From contig DWVS01000002.1 of assembly GCA_019120115.1 (NCBI GenBank), positions 1-8,659 of the forward strand: DNA of 8,659 nt, in the 5' to 3' direction. Of this stretch, positions 1-6,515 are shown one piece after another. The position numbers and the translations under genes were made by a program. Under the pieces are notes generated by a model. That model worked only from the letters and a program-made list of their open reading frames with translations, was not told the DNA's origin and did not search any database. The first letter of the stretch is position 1. Each line of letters begins with the position of its first letter. Source of the DNA: Eisenbergiella intestinigallinarum. Its GTDB lineage: Bacteria > Bacillota > Clostridia > Lachnospirales > Lachnospiraceae.

Positions 1-630
1 CCCAACTATGACCATCTGCTGGTTCTGGGCACCACTCCTGAAAAAGCTCCTGATGAGCCCGAGTATGTGACCATGACCTTTGAAAAGGGTACTCCCACTT
101 CCATCAACGGAGAGAAGATGAAGGTTTCCGATATCATCCGCAAACTCAACGAGCTGGGCGGCAAACACGGCATCGGCATCGTGGACATCGTGGAAAACCG
201 TGTTGTCGGCATGAAATCCCGCGGCGTTTACGAGACTCCCGGCGGAACCATCCTGTATGAAGCCCATCAGCAGCTTGAGGAACTGATCCTCGACCGCGAG
301 ACCACCACCATGAAACTTGACATGGGCAACAAGTTTGCCCAGATCGTTTATGAAGGAAAATGGTTTACTCCTCTGCGTGAAGCAGTGCAGGCCTTCATTG
401 AGAAGACGCAGGAATATGTAACCGGAGAAGTGAAGTTCAAACTCTACAAGGGAAACATTATCAAGGCCGGAACCACTTCCCCTTATTCCCTGTATAACGA
501 GTCCATCGCCTCCTTCACCACCGGAGATCTGTACGACCATCACGATGCAGAAGGCTTCATCAACCTGTTCGGCCTTTCCTCCAAGGTGCGCGCCATGAAG
601 CACCAGGAGCTGGAAAAGAAAAACAAATAA
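1..630 (+). CDS. argG: Argininosuccinate synthase, C-terminal part (5' end outside window)
   Basis: ATP-dependent ligase joining citrulline and aspartate to make argininosuccinate, the penultimate step of arginine synthesis in the cytoplasm. The reading frame is open from base 1 and gives 209 residues before TAA, about half of the usual ~400-residue enzyme. The visible part is the synthetase/tetramerisation domain. Family-typical stretches are GKHGIGIVDIVENR, MKSRGVYETPGG (the citrulline-binding region), YEGKWFTPLREA and the C-terminal DAEGFINLFGL. An internal GTG at 67 is not a start: the frame upstream (PNYDHLLVLGTTPEKAPDEPEY) continues the same protein. argH is not directly downstream; a terminator and an unrelated gene follow. 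The frame looks intact. Identification is by recognition of conserved motifs. Confidence 0.96.
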   Translation, partial: PNYDHLLVLGTTPEKAPDEPEYVTMTFEKGTPTSINGEKMKVSDIIRKLNELGGKHGIGIVDIVENRVVGMKSRGVYETPGGTILYEAHQQLEELILDRETTTMKLDMGNKFAQIVYEGKWFTPLREAVQAFIEKTQEYVTGEVKFKLYKGNIIKAGTTSPYSLYNESIASFTTGDLYDHHDAEGFINLFGLSSKVRAMKHQELEKKNK

Positions 631-657
631 CTTTCGATCATACCAGAACACATTCTC

Positions 658-694
658 AACGGATGACGCGACATGCGCGCCATCCGTTGTTTTT
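658..694 (+). terminator. Rho-independent terminator after argG
   Basis: An 8-bp stem (AACGGATG 658-665 with CATCCGTT 681-688) continues past one A/C mismatch into CGCG/CGCG around an ACATG loop. It is followed by GTTTTT (689-694). It lies 28 bp after the argG stop codon, so it most likely ends the argG transcript. Confidence 0.88.
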
Positions 695-701
695 CCTGTT
701 A

Positions 702-738
702 CAGTTCACTCGTCCGCCAGAACCAGTGGTGTGAACTG
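702..738. repeat. 8-bp inverted repeat upstream of the DUF1294 gene
   Basis: CAGTTCAC (702-709) and GTGAACTG (731-738) are perfect reverse complements separated by 21 nt. They lie in the 76-bp gap between the argG terminator and the DUF1294 start codon, ending 17 nt before that gene's ribosome binding site. No T-run follows, so it is not a terminator. It could be an operator for a dimeric regulator or an RNA hairpin in the leader. The function is not shown by the sequence. Confidence 0.5.
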
Positions 739-770
739 CAACTTCCTCTCATCCAAAGGAGAATTTCCAT

Positions 771-1067
771 ATGAATGTTATTTTCATTCTGGCGCTTTAT
801 GTTATAATAGTAAATATAGTGGGTTTTGCCGAAATGGGCATTGATAAGCGGCGTGCCAGAAAAGGAGCATACCGGATTCCGGAAGCCAATCTCTTCCTTA
901 CAGCGATCATCGGAGGAAGTATCGGCTGTATCATCGGCATGTATGCTTTTCGACATAAAACCAGACACAGAAGCTTCGTTTTCGGAATGCCCGCCATTCT
1001 GATCGTGCAGCTGGCAGTCCTGGGCTATCTCCTCTTTGCCGCTCCGATCCGCTTCACTTTCATGTAA
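771..1067 (+). CDS. DUF1294 family small membrane protein
   Basis: A 98-residue integral membrane protein of the DUF1294 family, whose function is unknown. Three hydrophobic segments are visible, at about 2-20, 41-60 and 74-92. Family hallmarks present are the DKRRA motif after the first segment (25-29), RIPE (35-38), the GG pair (48-49) and FRHKT (60-64). In related proteins the second and third segments flank this HKT motif. The ATG at 771 is preceded by AAAGGAG (755-761) at a suitable 9-nt spacing, which fixes the start; length is normal for the family. No clear promoter is seen between the argG terminator and the start. A perfect extended -10 box lies inside the first coding bases (800-808). 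The gene precedes a response regulator by 170 bp in the same direction, but a functional link is only inference. Confidence 0.85.
   Translation: MNVIFILALYVIIVNIVGFAEMGIDKRRARKGAYRIPEANLFLTAIIGGSIGCIIGMYAFRHKTRHRSFVFGMPAILIVQLAVLGYLLFAAPIRFTFM
781..808 (+). promoter_or_regulatory. Candidate internal promoter with perfect extended -10
   Basis: TG-T-TATAAT (800-808) is a perfect extended -10 element. A weak -35 TTTTCA (781-786) lies 16 nt before the TATAAT. It sits inside the DUF1294 coding sequence, facing the response regulator about 420 bp downstream. It may be chance in AT-rich codons for Val and Ile, so confidence is limited. Confidence 0.35.
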
Positions 1068-1068
1068 A

Positions 1069-1085
1069 CCGGGACGCTTTCCCGG
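1069..1085. repeat. Short hairpin directly after the DUF1294 stop
   Basis: CCGGGA (1069-1074) pairs perfectly with TCCCGG (1080-1085) around a 5-nt loop. It begins one base after the stop codon. It is followed by AAAAA and not by T residues, so it is not a canonical terminator on this strand. It is the first of five consecutive hairpins running to 1220. Confidence 0.55.
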
Positions 1086-1089
1086 AAAA

Positions 1090-1121
1090 AGGCACTGCAA
1101 AAGCCAGGCACTGCAAAAGCC
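1090..1121. repeat. Perfect 16-nt tandem duplication
   Basis: AGGCACTGCAAAAGCC occurs twice with no gap (1090-1105 and 1106-1121). The end of the second copy overlaps the start of the next hairpin. An exact back-to-back copy suggests a recent slippage or duplication event. Confidence 0.9.
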
Positions 1122-1232
1122 GCCTTCGGCGGCGGAAAGAAGAGGCCGGCTCGAACCTTTGGTTCGCGCCGAAGAATGACTTCGTCATTCTTCTCCTGAT
1201 TGAATGCCGTCTTCGGCGGCGGAAAGAAGAGG
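1119..1232. repeat. Hairpin array bounded by two 27-nt direct repeats
   Basis: Two 27-nt copies (1119-1145 and 1206-1232) differ only at C1123/T1210. Each holds a 6-bp GC hairpin with a TTC loop (1119-1133; 1206-1220 with one G-T pair), then GGAAAGAAGAGG. Between them are two more hairpins. One is CGAACC/GGTTCG with a TTT loop (1152-1166), flanked by GGC/GCC pairing at 1148-1150 and 1168-1170. The other is a perfect 10-bp stem GAAGAATGAC/GTCATTCTTC with a TTC loop (1171-1193). All four loops are three pyrimidines. The block fills the gap between the DUF1294 and response-regulator genes and is transcribed if the two share a message. It resembles a dispersed intergenic palindromic element; no protein-coding or CRISPR logic fits it. 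Confidence 0.8.
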
Positions 1233-1237
1233 TAATT

Positions 1238-2011
1238 ATGCATCTTGCGGTATGCGACGATAACATAGCGGACAGAAAACAGATGGAACGGCTTCTTGGC
1301 CGTGAATCAGACAGGCGATTGAATACCACCGGCGTTCTGTATGTGGATTCCTTCGGAAACAAGGAAGCCATTCTGACGACCCCCATGATATACGACGGAC
1401 TTTTCATCGACATGATGGAAGAAGGGAATGACGCTGTAGAAATCGCGAACATGCTCCGGGCGGACGGCGCCGTTCTCCCCATCGTGTTCTGCTGTTCCAA
1501 AACCGATTATCGGAAGTCCCCTTCCCTGCCGGATAACTGTTTCTTTCTGGACAAGCCAATTAATCCTTCCCAGCTTTCAGCCATGTGCGACCAGCTGCTT
1601 TCCATCAAAAACAGCCAGGTCAAACGGTTTGAATTCCGTTCTCTCACAGAGACCTTCTATCTGGAGGAAAAAGACATCATGTACGCCTGGCCGGTGGATG
1701 AACAGACCGTCCGCATTCGTCTTATGGACGGAACCGAAAAGACCTCTGTGTCCACCCTCCTGAATTTCTGTGCCAATCTGGGTTTCGACGTAGACAGTTC
1801 CAACCGGGGCATTGTTAAGGCGGATATCGGCTATATCCGTATCAGCCCATCCGGTCGTCTCGCCATGATCGGCTGTTCCTGTACCGTGAGCCTGCAAGAT
1901 GTGGAAAAAATCGGTTTCTTTGATCTGACCATGAAGGACGGACACAAATTTAAAATATCCCCTTCCAGCAGGAAAACGCTTCAAAACGCGAAGAATGCGG
2001 TGAAGGAATAA
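1238..2011 (+). CDS. LytTR-type response regulator (receiver + LytTR-like DNA-binding domain)
   Basis: A predicted two-component transcription regulator of 257 residues. The N-terminal receiver domain (about 1-120) has the acidic pair D7-D8, the phosphoacceptor D58 in LFIDMME, Ser87 at the end of beta-4, and the K106-P107 switch pair in FLDKPI. The C-terminal part (about 129-255) follows the LytTR pattern: YLEEKDIMYAW, a strand RIRLMDG, the RISPSG segment, and a closing KISPSSRKTL. It would bind DNA through beta strands as LytTR proteins do. The LytTR match is more divergent than the receiver match. The ATG at 1238 follows GAAGAGG with a 5-nt gap, and this ribosome binding site is the end of a 27-nt intergenic repeat. 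No histidine kinase gene is adjacent, so the signal and target genes are unknown. A terminator follows closely. Confidence 0.85.
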   Translation: MHLAVCDDNIADRKQMERLLGRESDRRLNTTGVLYVDSFGNKEAILTTPMIYDGLFIDMMEEGNDAVEIANMLRADGAVLPIVFCCSKTDYRKSPSLPDNCFFLDKPINPSQLSAMCDQLLSIKNSQVKRFEFRSLTETFYLEEKDIMYAWPVDEQTVRIRLMDGTEKTSVSTLLNFCANLGFDVDSSNRGIVKADIGYIRISPSGRLAMIGCSCTVSLQDVEKIGFFDLTMKDGHKFKISPSSRKTLQNAKNAVKE

Positions 2012-2016
2012 ATTTT

Positions 2017-2051
2017 TGCCGGATAATGGTTTCGCCATTATCCGGCATTTT
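2017..2051 (+). terminator. Terminator hairpin between convergent genes
   Basis: A perfect 13-bp stem (TGCCGGATAATGG 2017-2029, complement 2035-2047) with a TTTCG loop is followed by TTTT (2048-2051). It starts 5 bp after the response-regulator stop and ends at the stop codon of the opposing methyltransferase gene. Read on the minus strand, the stem is followed by A residues first. It therefore serves the + strand best and may only act as a barrier or 3' end for the other gene. Confidence 0.85.
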
Positions 2052-3541
2052 CAGTCTTGCGTTTTACGCAGGAGGCATACAGTCTCCACGTTCCCCGTCC
2101 AAGGAAACATGTCCACGCAGCAGGCGCGCCCCACTTGGTATCCGCTCGCAGTGAGTACCTCCAGATCCCTTGCCAGGCTGGTGGGCTTGCAGGAAATATA
2201 GATCATCCGTTCCACGCCGTAGCGGATGATTTTCTGCAGTGCTTTGGGATGGATACCGTCGCGGGGCGGATCCAGGATGATGAAATCCGGCTTCTCCTCG
2301 ATCTCATCCAGGACTTTCAGCACATCGCCGGCAATGAACTCGCAGTTGGAAAGCCCGTTTTCCTTCGCATTTTCCCGGGCGGCCTCCACCGCCTCCTCCA
2401 CGATCTCCACACCGATCACCTTTCCTGCTGCGGGGGCCATCATCTGCGCGATGGTTCCTGTGCCGCTGTAAAGGTCATATACCACGCAGTCCTTTTTCCC
2501 GAGATCTCCTATGTAATCCCGTGCCGTCTGATACAGCACCTGCGCGCCGTAGCTGTTGGTCTGGAAAAAGGAGAAAACGGAAATCCGGAAACGCAGTCCC
2601 AGAAGCTCCTCGTAGAAAAAGTCCTTGCCGCGCAGAATCCTCGCCTCATCGCTCTTCACCACATCCGCCACAGAATCGTTCCGTATGTGAAGAATCCCTG
2701 CAATTTTTCCCTCCAGCGCCAGGTTTTCCAGCATGGCTGCAAAGCCCTCCAGAAGCGTCTCTTCCTTCTGTGCGTCCATCTGGGAGGTGGTGACCAGTGC
2801 GATCAGAAGCTCCCCGGTAAGAGAAGCCTTTCTCACAAGCAGATGCCGCAGATAACCCACATGGCTGAGCCGGTGAAAATAAGGGATTTCCTTTTTCTGA
2901 AAATAAGAAAGCGTTTCCCGAAGAATTCTGCGGTAGTCCTCATCCACAATCTGACAGCCGGTCACCGCCACAATGTCATAAAAGCCTCCCCGCTTGTGCA
3001 GCCCAAGGCTTAAGGGACCGTCCTTCACTTCATCTCCAAAGGAGAATTCCATCTTATTGCGGTAGGCATACGGCCTGGGGCTGGGCTTGATGGGTTCAAA
3101 CGACCAGGGGGCTTCCTGACCGGAGAGAGCCTCCTCAAGAAGTTCCCTGACCTGGACCTCCTTCAATGCGAGCTGCTTTTCATAGGGAAGAGACAGATAA
3201 AGACAGCCGCCGCAGCTTCCGAAATGCGGACAGGGTGCCGCCACTTCATCAGGTGAAGGCGCAAGCAGCTTCAGCGCACGCCCCTCTCCCTTTCCCTTCC
3301 GCACCTTTGTGATTCTTACGGAAAGCTTTTGTCCGGGAATCACGTTTTTTACCGTCGCATATTCCGCTTTATCCTCTTCTGCCTCAGAGGAGGCTCCCAG
3401 CGCAGGGATCACGTTCTCTTCCGCCGCTGTCCGCAGGCTTTCTTCCGGCGGCTCCTTAACCACAGGCAGGAGCCGTACGCATCCCTTGTTGGGGAACTTC
3501 ACCTGTTCCACGATTCCCTCACGAATTTCTCCCTTTTTCAT
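2051..3541 (-). CDS. rlmD: 23S rRNA (uracil-5-)-methyltransferase, RlmD/RumA family
   Basis: A SAM-dependent enzyme that methylates C5 of uridine in 23S rRNA; in Firmicutes such proteins modify U1939 and/or U747. From the ATG at 3541 it is 496 residues. An N-terminal TRAM-type domain (about 5-93) is interrupted by an acidic, low-complexity stretch at about 27-62. A [4Fe-4S] motif follows, C104-x5-C110-x2-C113, with C196 as the likely fourth ligand. Then come FFQTN (325-329), the SAM-binding DLYSGTGT (356-363), DPPRDG (424-429), the catalytic Cys451 in YISCKPTSLARDL, and a C-terminal FPWTGNVE with Glu485 as the likely base. I chose ATG 3541 over an in-frame TTG at 3601: GAAAGGA (3554-3560) lies 12 nt before the ATG, and the longer version would run through a terminator-like hairpin. 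Which uridine it modifies cannot be told from sequence alone. Confidence 0.93.
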   Translation of the reverse strand: MKKGEIREGIVEQVKFPNKGCVRLLPVVKEPPEESLRTAAEENVIPALGASSEAEEDKAEYATVKNVIPGQKLSVRITKVRKGKGEGRALKLLAPSPDEVAAPCPHFGSCGGCLYLSLPYEKQLALKEVQVRELLEEALSGQEAPWSFEPIKPSPRPYAYRNKMEFSFGDEVKDGPLSLGLHKRGGFYDIVAVTGCQIVDEDYRRILRETLSYFQKKEIPYFHRLSHVGYLRHLLVRKASLTGELLIALVTTSQMDAQKEETLLEGFAAMLENLALEGKIAGILHIRNDSVADVVKSDEARILRGKDFFYEELLGLRFRISVFSFFQTNSYGAQVLYQTARDYIGDLGKKDCVVYDLYSGTGTIAQMMAPAAGKVIGVEIVEEAVEAARENAKENGLSNCEFIAGDVLKVLDEIEEKPDFIILDPPRDGIHPKALQKIIRYGVERMIYISCKPTSLARDLEVLTASGYQVGRACCVDMFPWTGNVETVCLLRKTQD

Positions 3542-3566
3542 CCGTCCACAGTTTCCTTTCTTGCAC

Positions 3567-3598
3567 AAAAAACGGGATACCGGACGGCATCCCGTTTT
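3567..3598 (-). terminator. Rho-independent terminator between the acidic membrane protein and rlmD
   Basis: On the minus strand a 10-bp stem (AAAACGGGAT / ATCCCGTTTT, arms at 3589-3598 and 3569-3578) encloses a GC-rich 10-nt loop and runs into six T residues. It lies 34 bp after the stop of the upstream gene and only 26 bp before the rlmD start codon. It should end the acidic-protein transcript. It leaves almost no room for a separate rlmD promoter, so partial read-through or an overlapping promoter is possible. Confidence 0.78.
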
Positions 3599-3631
3599 CA
3601 AACTTTTCCATCTTGTACAGGACCCGGACTC

Positions 3632-3937
3632 TTACTCTTCGGTCTCTTCGTCCGAATCTTCCTTCTTGTCTTTTGCTTCGCTATCCTTCGTCCCGGCAGT
3701 TTCCTCATCCTCGAAGAACTCGTCGTCGAAGTCATCGTCAAAATCGTCATCAAAATCCTCCAGATAATCCGGAGTCAGGTAACGGTATACCGCGTATGCA
3801 ATGCCGGCAATCGCCGCGATCGCACCGATAATTGCAAGGACCCAGAGAAGCGTATTTCCGTTGTCCTTTCCGTCTTCCTTTTTACCAAGCAGATCGTTCA
3901 TTTTCATCATTTCCAACACCTCTTCCAGTTTTCCCAT
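3632..3937 (-). CDS. Small one-pass membrane protein with acidic tail, function unknown
   Basis: A 101-residue protein I cannot assign to a named family. It has a short amphipathic N-terminus (1-20, MGKLEEVLEMMKMNDLLGKK) and a single hydrophobic segment at about 29-52 rich in Ala and Ile. The tail is very acidic: residues 57-79 are almost all Asp, Glu and Phe in DDDF repeats, then a Glu/Asp/Lys-rich end to 101. No signal-peptide cleavage site is evident, so it is probably membrane-anchored; topology is uncertain. The start is ATG 3937, because AGAAAGG (3947-3953) lies 9 nt upstream. An ATG at 3946 touches that motif directly, and one at 4000 has no such site. The gene has its own extended -10 promoter and a terminator. 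Its neighbours pcrA and rlmD give no clear functional clue. Confidence 0.72.
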   Translation of the reverse strand: MGKLEEVLEMMKMNDLLGKKEDGKDNGNTLLWVLAIIGAIAAIAGIAYAVYRYLTPDYLEDFDDDFDDDFDDEFFEDEETAGTKDSEAKDKKEDSDEETEE

Positions 3938-3992
3938 GCCAACCATCCTTTCTACCGTATAGTATGCGCCATGACGCATTCCTGAATACTGT

Positions 3993-4024
3993 ATTATCAT
4001 ACCACTTTTTACAAATCTTTACTA
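3993..4024 (-). promoter_or_regulatory. Promoter of the acidic membrane protein gene
   Basis: Read on the minus strand, TGG-TATGAT (3996-4004) forms an extended -10 box, running on as TATGATAAT. A poor -35 TAGTAA (4019-4024) lies 17 nt further upstream. The start site would be about 50 nt before the ATG at 3937. The -10 is good and the -35 weak. Confidence 0.5.
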
Positions 4025-4060
4025 TAAATTTTTCATGAAATTAGGATGAATTTTTCACTT

Positions 4061-6394
4061 TCAGATTTTCTTCAGCTTTGCGAAGGCAGCATACATGATT
4101 TTCGTCCCCGCTTTGTCAAAATCCACCGTAACCCGGTAATCCCTCGGCCCGTCCTCAATCGTCCTGACCATTCCTTCCCCGTACTTCATATGGCGCACCC
4201 GGTCTCCTTCTCCATATTCCAGTGCTGCCGCCTTGCCCTGGCCGCCGCGGTTCAAACCGTTCACTCCGGAAAGGCTGTCCAGGCCGCGGGCAATAAAGGG
4301 CCTGTTCTCCTCCGCCGTCTTCTTCGGCTTCACCACCGCCCTCGGACGAAAATCCGTCACTGCAGCCGTTCCATAGTTTCCTCCATAGGGCGCGCTGCGG
4401 AAGCGCTCCCGGATCTCCTGATTTTCTTCAAACTCCTCCAGCTCCGGGGATTTACGGAATACCGGAACTCTTTCATCCATCAGATCCTCCGGCACTTCCC
4501 GGATAAACCGGCTGACCGGATTGTACTGCGTTTCCCCGCGCACCATGCGCTGTCTGGCGCAGGTCAGCGTAAGCTCCTCCTTCGCCCGCGTGATTCCCAC
4601 ATAGGCGAGCCTGCGCTCCTCTTCGATGGCGGAAGGATCGTCCGAAGTAATCGTCATATAACTGGGAAAAATGCCGTCCTCCATTCCTGACAGGTACACA
4701 TACGGGAATTCCAGACCCTTTGCGGAGTGAAGCGTCATGAGCAGCACCCGGTTGTCCGCCCCGTCCACGTTATCCACATCCGCCACCAGCGCCACCTCTT
4801 CCAGAAAACCTGACAATGTCGGTTCGTCATGGCTGCTTTCATAGGCAACCACTTTGCTGATGAACTCATCGATGTTCTGAATTCTGTCCTGAGCGTCCTC
4901 CTCGTCTGAATCCTCCAGCTCCTTCACGTAGCCGGTACTTTCCAGCACATCCTGCACCAGCTCTTCCAGACTGTAATATGCCATTTTGCTGCGGAAAGCA
5001 CGGATCATGGTCGTGAAGGGTTTGATCTTTGCCGCACCCTTTCCCACCGCCATAATCTGGTCCGCCTCACAGAGCGCGTCAAAAAAGCTGATCGCCCGCC
5101 CGTCCGCATAGTCCTGCACCCGCAGGATCGTCGTCGCTCCGATCCCTCTTCTTGGCACGTTGATGATACGCTTCACCGCGAGATCGTCCCTGCCGTTGTC
5201 GATGGTTTTCAGGTAGGCCAGAACATCCTTGATTTCCTTTCTGGCATAGAAATTCACACCACCCACCACATCATAGGGAATCCCCTCCATGATGAAACGC
5301 TCCTCCAGCAGACGGGACTGGGCGTTGGTACGGTACAGAACGGCAAAATCCCGGTAATCTGCCCCGTAACGCTTCTTCTTCCGCGCGATATCAGATGCGA
5401 TGAATTCCGCCTCCTCGTACGCGCTGTCAAATCTTCTGAAATGAACCTTCTCTCCTTCTCCCTGATCGGTCCACAGCCGCTTATCCTTCCTGGCCGTATT
5501 GTTCCGGATCACCGCGTTCGCCGCATCCAGAATCGTCTGCGTGGAACGGTAATTCTGCTCCAGCTTGACCACCTTCGCCTCCGGAAATACCTTTTCAAAA
5601 TCCAGAATATTGCGGATATTCGCCCCTCTGAACTTGTAAATCGACTGATCGTCATCGCCGACCACGCAGAGATTTCTGTACTTCCGCGACAGAAGCCTTA
5701 CCAGCTCAAACTGGGCCGTATTGGTGTCCTGGTACTCGTCCACGCTGATATAGCGGAAACGCTCCTGATAGCTGTCCAGAACATCCGGATTCATCCGGAA
5801 CAGCTCCACCGTTTTCACAATCAGATCGTCAAAATCCAGCGCATTGTTTTTTTTCAGCGTATCCTGATACTCCCGGTAGGCCTCCGCCACCCGCCTTTTG
5901 GAAAAATCCCCCATAGTATTCAGATTGTATTCTTCCGGGGAAATGAGTTCGTCCTTTGCGGATGATATCTCGGAAAGCAGCGCTCTTTCCTTATAGATCT
6001 TCGTATCGATATTCAGCCGCTTGCAGATCTCCTTCATCACGCTCTTGGAATCGTCCGTATCATAAATGGTAAAATTGGTATCATATCCAAGCCTGTCAAT
6101 GTACCTTCTCAGGATCCGTACGCACATCGAGTGAAAGGTGGAGACCCAGATACTTTCCGCTCCAAAGCCCACAATGGAATCAACCCGCTCCCGCATCTCT
6201 TCCGCCGCCTTGTTTGTGAAGGTAATCGCAAGGATGTTCCATGGATTCACATGCTTTTCTTCAATCAGATACGCAATCCGCTGCGTCAGCACACGCGTTT
6301 TTCCACTCCCTGCACCTGCCAGGATCAATACCGGCCCTTCCGTCTGAAGCACTGCTTCCCGTTGTCTGTCATTCAGCATATCCAAATTTACCAT
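4061..6394 (-). CDS. pcrA: ATP-dependent DNA helicase PcrA (UvrD/Rep superfamily 1A)
   Basis: A 3'-5' DNA helicase acting in repair, in removal of RecA filaments and transcription blocks, and often in plasmid replication. It is 777 residues from ATG 6394, typical for PcrA. All SF1A motifs are visible in order: Walker A AGAGSGKT (26-33), Ia TFTNKAAEEM (58-67), II DEYQD (219-223), III GDDDQSIYKFRGA (246-258), IV EQNYRS (279-284), V TLHSAKGLEF (554-563) and VI VGITRAKEEL (599-608). The last ~48 residues (730-777, GDRVRHMKYGEG...) form the Tudor-like domain known in PcrA to bind RNA polymerase; a low-complexity linker precedes it. ATG 6394 has CGGAG 8 nt upstream; an in-frame TTG eight codons earlier lies ahead of this site and is less likely. 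No clear promoter was found in the 121-bp gap upstream, so co-transcription with the coiled-coil gene is possible. Confidence 0.96.
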   Translation of the reverse strand: MVNLDMLNDRQREAVLQTEGPVLILAGAGSGKTRVLTQRIAYLIEEKHVNPWNILAITFTNKAAEEMRERVDSIVGFGAESIWVSTFHSMCVRILRRYIDRLGYDTNFTIYDTDDSKSVMKEICKRLNIDTKIYKERALLSEISSAKDELISPEEYNLNTMGDFSKRRVAEAYREYQDTLKKNNALDFDDLIVKTVELFRMNPDVLDSYQERFRYISVDEYQDTNTAQFELVRLLSRKYRNLCVVGDDDQSIYKFRGANIRNILDFEKVFPEAKVVKLEQNYRSTQTILDAANAVIRNNTARKDKRLWTDQGEGEKVHFRRFDSAYEEAEFIASDIARKKKRYGADYRDFAVLYRTNAQSRLLEERFIMEGIPYDVVGGVNFYARKEIKDVLAYLKTIDNGRDDLAVKRIINVPRRGIGATTILRVQDYADGRAISFFDALCEADQIMAVGKGAAKIKPFTTMIRAFRSKMAYYSLEELVQDVLESTGYVKELEDSDEEDAQDRIQNIDEFISKVVAYESSHDEPTLSGFLEEVALVADVDNVDGADNRVLLMTLHSAKGLEFPYVYLSGMEDGIFPSYMTITSDDPSAIEEERRLAYVGITRAKEELTLTCARQRMVRGETQYNPVSRFIREVPEDLMDERVPVFRKSPELEEFEENQEIRERFRSAPYGGNYGTAAVTDFRPRAVVKPKKTAEENRPFIARGLDSLSGVNGLNRGGQGKAAALEYGEGDRVRHMKYGEGMVRTIEDGPRDYRVTVDFDKAGTKIMYAAFAKLKKI

Positions 6395-6515
6395 TTTCTT
6401 TTCTCCGTTTCCTGACAATACAGGCTTCTCATTTCTTCTATGGCTGACCGCCGTTCTTTTGTCGAACCAATGGTTTCTTTAATCTATATCCATCCACATT
6501 ACTGCGTCTGTCTCT

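Noticed and set aside
1119..1232. Two 27-nt direct repeats with a 60-nt gap as a CRISPR fragment
   Set aside because: Only two copies, the spacer itself consists of hairpins, and no cas genes are present.
1060..1500. Minus-strand open frame through the hairpin array, encoding Arg-rich repeats
   Set aside because: The repeats are explained by the DNA hairpins. The frame overlaps the start of the response regulator and has no family match.
2057..3013. Long open frame on the + strand opposite rlmD
   Set aside because: It is antisense to a clearly conserved methyltransferase, has no recognisable domain, and its composition is that of a shadow frame.
4027..4057. AATTTTTCA repeated twice, and TTCATG-AAATTAGGAT resembling 6954-6970
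   Set aside because: Short AT-rich matches with a gap; a coincidence is expected at about this level in 8.6 kb.
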